Source: Citrobacter sp. Cu233 (GTDB lineage: Bacteria > Pseudomonadota > Gammaproteobacteria > Enterobacterales > Enterobacteriaceae). Taken from it: a stretch of 64,000 nt of DNA. The DNA lies in the NCBI RefSeq assembly GCF_030332225.1, contig NZ_JAOWIF010000028.1, positions 806,001 through 870,000 on the forward strand, read 5' to 3'. The position numbers and the translations under genes were made by a program. This document shows positions 60,251 through 64,000 of the stretch, piece by piece (the first letter of the stretch is position 1; every line of letters begins with the position of its first letter). The notes under the pieces are model-generated. The model made no database searches, had not been told where the DNA came from, and saw nothing but the letters and a program-made list of their open reading frames with translations.

Positions 60251-60742
60251 TTAGTCGCGGAAGTTTTTGAACTGGAACGGCTGGCCGAGATCGCCACCGC
60301 GAACCAGCGCCATAACGGATTGCAGATCGTCACGCGCCTTACCGGTTACACGAATTTCTTCGCCCTGAATCTGCGCCTGCACCTTCAGTTTGCTGTCTTT
60401 GATCAGCTTGACGATTTTCTTCTGCACAGCGCTTTCAATACCTTGCTTCAGCTTAGCTTCGACAAACCAGGTTTTACCGCTGTGCACAAAAGTTTCTGGT
60501 ACATCCAGCGACGTGCCTTCAATACCACGTTTCAGCAGTTTGGCACGCAAAATATCCAGCAACTGATTAACCTGGAAATCAGACTCGCTCAGCACCTTAA
60601 TCGTCTTATTTGACTCGTTCAGCTCAAAGGTGGCCTCAACGCCACGAAAATCGAAGCGTGACTCCACTTCGCGGCTGGCATTATCGACCGCGTTACGGGC
60701 TTCCTGAAGATCAACTTCAGAAACAATATCGAAAGATGGCAT
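60251..60742 (-). CDS. yajQ: Nucleotide-binding protein YajQ
   Basis: UPF0234 protein with two ferredoxin-like domains; family members bind c-di-GMP in Xanthomonas and Pseudomonas, while the role in Enterobacteriaceae is open. ATG 60742 ([20 protein letters not shown]) gives 163 residues as in E. coli, with a GGGAGAGGAAAAG site upstream; the 15-codon extension is not conserved. Ends [15 protein letters not shown], the family-typical tail. Divergent from panE. Confidence 0.95.
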   Translation of the reverse strand: MPSFDIVSEVDLQEARNAVDNASREVESRFDFRGVEATFELNESNKTIKVLSESDFQVNQLLDILRAKLLKRGIEGTSLDVPETFVHSGKTWFVEAKLKQGIESAVQKKIVKLIKDSKLKVQAQIQGEEIRVTGKARDDLQSVMALVRGGDLGQPFQFKNFRD

Positions 60743-60916
60743 CTTTTCCTCTCCCTTCATTTTTGATGCGAAGCATAATACCTGCAAAGTTACTCAACAG
60801 ACAGCGCTATACTAGGCTGTATCCTTTAATTGTACGTGGTACTGATAGCTGCGAACAATAATGGGATGTAGCGGATATGGATTAACACCTGGTGCTGTTG
60901 CAGGTGAGGAGGAAGA

Positions 60917-62381
<1,465 letters not shown>

Positions 62382-62413
62382 ATCTTCAGGCCACTTCCTT
62401 ACAAGGAAATATG

Positions 62414-63496
62414 ATGAAAGGATATCTGAGCGGAGTGGCTTTACTGCTCCTTTCCGGCTACACCGCAGCAACCCAGCTTGAAATAAAGAACATTGAGTAC
62501 CGCTATCCCAACAGCACTGAGATGCAGTATCGCCTGCCGTGGTTTAGCTCGGCGGATAACCCGACAGTCGCTAAACGCATTAATGATTATATTTTCGCTA
62601 GCTTTATCAACCAGCTACCGGGTAATAATCCGCAGGCTACAGTGAATCAGTTTGCGAAATCAGAGAGGAATCCCACCGCAAACCTTGACTACACGGTTGA
62701 GTATCGCGACGCCAAGGTTCTGACCCTGAATATGTTTGTCGAAGGCTGCGGGGCGTATTGCGAGTCGTACAATGTACCGCTGAGCTTCGATTTAGCCAAC
62801 GGCGCCGCTATTACCCTTAACGATCTGTTTTCCCGCGCCACGATGGCCGAATTAAACACCCGCATCAGAAAAGATATCCGTGGCCAAATCGATGCCTTCG
62901 TTGCGGCGCATAAATCACAGACGCCCGAGCAAATAAAAGAAGAAAAAGGTGAGGATTTTGACTATGCCGATTTCTACGCTTCATGCGCTACCTACACTGA
63001 AGGGTTGTACTACATCGACAAATTCTCCCTGCAAAAAGACCACCTGGCTTTTCTGAACGGACGCTGTAGCAACCACGCCAGTCGTGCGCTCGACGATCTG
63101 GGCGATTTCACCACGAAAATACCTACCGCAGAACTGCATAATCAGTTCACGCCGTACGGCCACTATCTGACTGGCGCAAAGAGTACAACACCGGTTGAGC
63201 CAGCGCCCGGCATTGACGGCAAGGTGATGTACGGCACACTGGGAAAAAGCATGCGTATTGTGCTGAAGGTGGACTGCAAATACGGTGATTCTTTTGAAGG
63301 GGCTTACTTTTACCAGAAATTTGGCGCACCGATTGAATTAACCGGCAAGTGCGACGTTGAAAACAATCAACATTATGAACTGAAGACATCTGCCGCTGAA
63401 CAAACGCAAGAGAAGATAACGCTGGATTTAAAAGACGGGGTTTATCAGGGCGTCTGGGAATCGAACGGGAAAACGCTCCCCGTGCGTTTTGAATAA
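62414..63496 (+). CDS. Unrecognised secreted protein, RsiV/DUF3298-like
   Basis: Not a gene I can name, and not part of the E. coli K-12 order here. About 360 residues; start taken at the second of two ATGs (62414), seven bases after AAGG. Signal peptide at residues 1-20 (YLSGVALLLLSGYTAA). The block VPLSFDLANGAAITLNDLF resembles the DUF3298/RsiV-PdaC C-terminal domain, and there is a DUF4163-like N-terminal half. Six Cys (GCGAYC, ASCAT, GRCS, VDCK, GKCD) could make three disulfides. No membrane segment or lipobox is seen, so it is probably periplasmic. Cell-wall or lysozyme-related work is only a family guess. Confidence 0.75.
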   Translation: MKGYLSGVALLLLSGYTAATQLEIKNIEYRYPNSTEMQYRLPWFSSADNPTVAKRINDYIFASFINQLPGNNPQATVNQFAKSERNPTANLDYTVEYRDAKVLTLNMFVEGCGAYCESYNVPLSFDLANGAAITLNDLFSRATMAELNTRIRKDIRGQIDAFVAAHKSQTPEQIKEEKGEDFDYADFYASCATYTEGLYYIDKFSLQKDHLAFLNGRCSNHASRALDDLGDFTTKIPTAELHNQFTPYGHYLTGAKSTTPVEPAPGIDGKVMYGTLGKSMRIVLKVDCKYGDSFEGAYFYQKFGAPIELTGKCDVENNQHYELKTSAAEQTQEKITLDLKDGVYQGVWESNGKTLPVRFE

Positions 63497-63508
63497 TATC
63501 GTTATATT

Positions 63509-63541
63509 GCCGGATGGCGGCATAGTTCTTCGCCATCCGGC
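63509..63541. repeat. REP-like hairpin between convergent genes
   Basis: GCCGGATGGCG...CGCCATCCGGC, perfect 11-base arms with an 11-base spacer, just after the secreted-protein stop. Same core as the other REPs of the window. Confidence 0.82.
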
Positions 63542-63581
63542 GTGCAACACACTGGGTTTGAAGAGGGAAAAATATCCCCAC

Positions 63582-64000
63582 TTAGAACCATGGCGCTCCG
63601 CTCATGACATTACTGTAAAACAGCATTCTTCCCGCCAGTTCGCCAGTCAAAATAACAGCCCCCCAAACGTAAGCGCTCACCCCAACATTCCGGCGAGAAA
63701 TGCACCATACCGCAACGCCAATACTGGCAAATAGCTGCCACCAGAACAGAGGACTTGAGGCATCAGATCCTGGAACCTGAAAGCGAATCCACAACGCACC
63801 TGCGCTTAACAGAATTCCGATGATGGCCCCAGCTTTGCATAAGGTCGAGGATGAGTTATGCCAGTAACCAAATGCCGCGGCCACACTTATAAAACCGAGC
63901 AAAATAGCCGTTGCCAAAAAGCCGACCGGTGTGGCAATCGAAGACCAGAGCGGATGCAGCGTCATCTGATAATAAACCTGAGAAGTCACCAAAATTGACG
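63582..64000 (-). CDS. DmsC-like membrane anchor subunit, 3' part (gene cut by window edge)
   Basis: The minus frame is open from the right edge to the TAA at 63582; 139 codons lie here and the start is outside. At least four hydrophobic helices are seen (GFLATAILLGFISVAAAFGYW, CKAGAIIGILLSAGALWI, FWWQLFASIGVAVWCI, YVWGAVILTGELAGRMLFY). The run ending ELAGRMLFYSNVM is like the last helix of DmsC, the quinol-oxidising anchor of DMSO-type molybdoenzymes. Catalytic and Fe-S subunit genes would be expected to the right. Substrate is unknown, and DmsC itself versus a paralogue is not decidable. Confidence 0.7.
   Translation of the reverse strand, partial: SILVTSQVYYQMTLHPLWSSIATPVGFLATAILLGFISVAAAFGYWHNSSSTLCKAGAIIGILLSAGALWIRFQVPGSDASSPLFWWQLFASIGVAVWCISRRNVGVSAYVWGAVILTGELAGRMLFYSNVMSGAPWF

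Overview
This window is ordinary enterobacterial chromosome. Gene order and protein sequences match the aes-hemH-adk-htpG to cyo-yajR-panE-yajL segment of Escherichia, Salmonella and Citrobacter. A cdsH-type cysteine desulfhydrase beside decR, the rpmE2-rpmJ2 pair between ylaC and pdeB, and a yczE/yczR pair point away from E. coli K-12 and towards a Salmonella- or Citrobacter-like genus. The genus is inference. No phage, IS element, CRISPR array, tRNA or rRNA was seen.

Layout. 1-8.7 kb: gsk (cut by the window edge), aes, hemH, adk, htpG, recR, ybaB and dnaX, with the gamma/tau frameshift site. 8.9-14.3 kb: apt, ybaN, priC, ybaM and the large channel gene mscK. 14.4-20.7 kb: acrR and acrAB with operator and marbox, then tomB-hha. 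20.9-27.4 kb is the more accessory part: maa, ylaC, the zinc-free ribosomal protein pair rpmE2-rpmJ2 under a Zur box, the c-di-GMP phosphodiesterase pdeB, ybaA, yczE/yczR, and a two-gene operon of unrecognised small proteins. 27.5-35.4 kb: the 4.5S RNA gene ffs, atl, ybaY, tesB, the ammonium module glnK-amtB with sigma54 promoter and NtrC site, and the mdlAB transporter. 35.4-41.5 kb: decR/cdsH, cof, ybaE, queC, fadM and ybaV.

41.6-50.4 kb is a protein-quality-control cluster, all on the minus strand: ppiD, hupB, lon, clpX, clpP and tig. Sigma32-like promoters are readable before lon and clpP, and before htpG further left. 50.7-62.4 kb: bolA, yajG, ampG, the cytochrome bo3 operon cyoABCDE, yajR, yajQ, panE and yajL. 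The last 1.6 kb departs from the E. coli order: an unrecognised secreted RsiV/DUF3298-like protein, and a DmsC-like membrane subunit that runs off the right edge.

The most interesting unexplained items are: the small operon at 26909-27375, which lies downstream of three 11-bp-spaced TTGTCAT repeats that look like PhoB boxes; the secreted protein at 62414-63496; the structured gap between dnaX and apt; the long acrB-tomB gap; and an Atl protein whose active-site motif reads PWYR.
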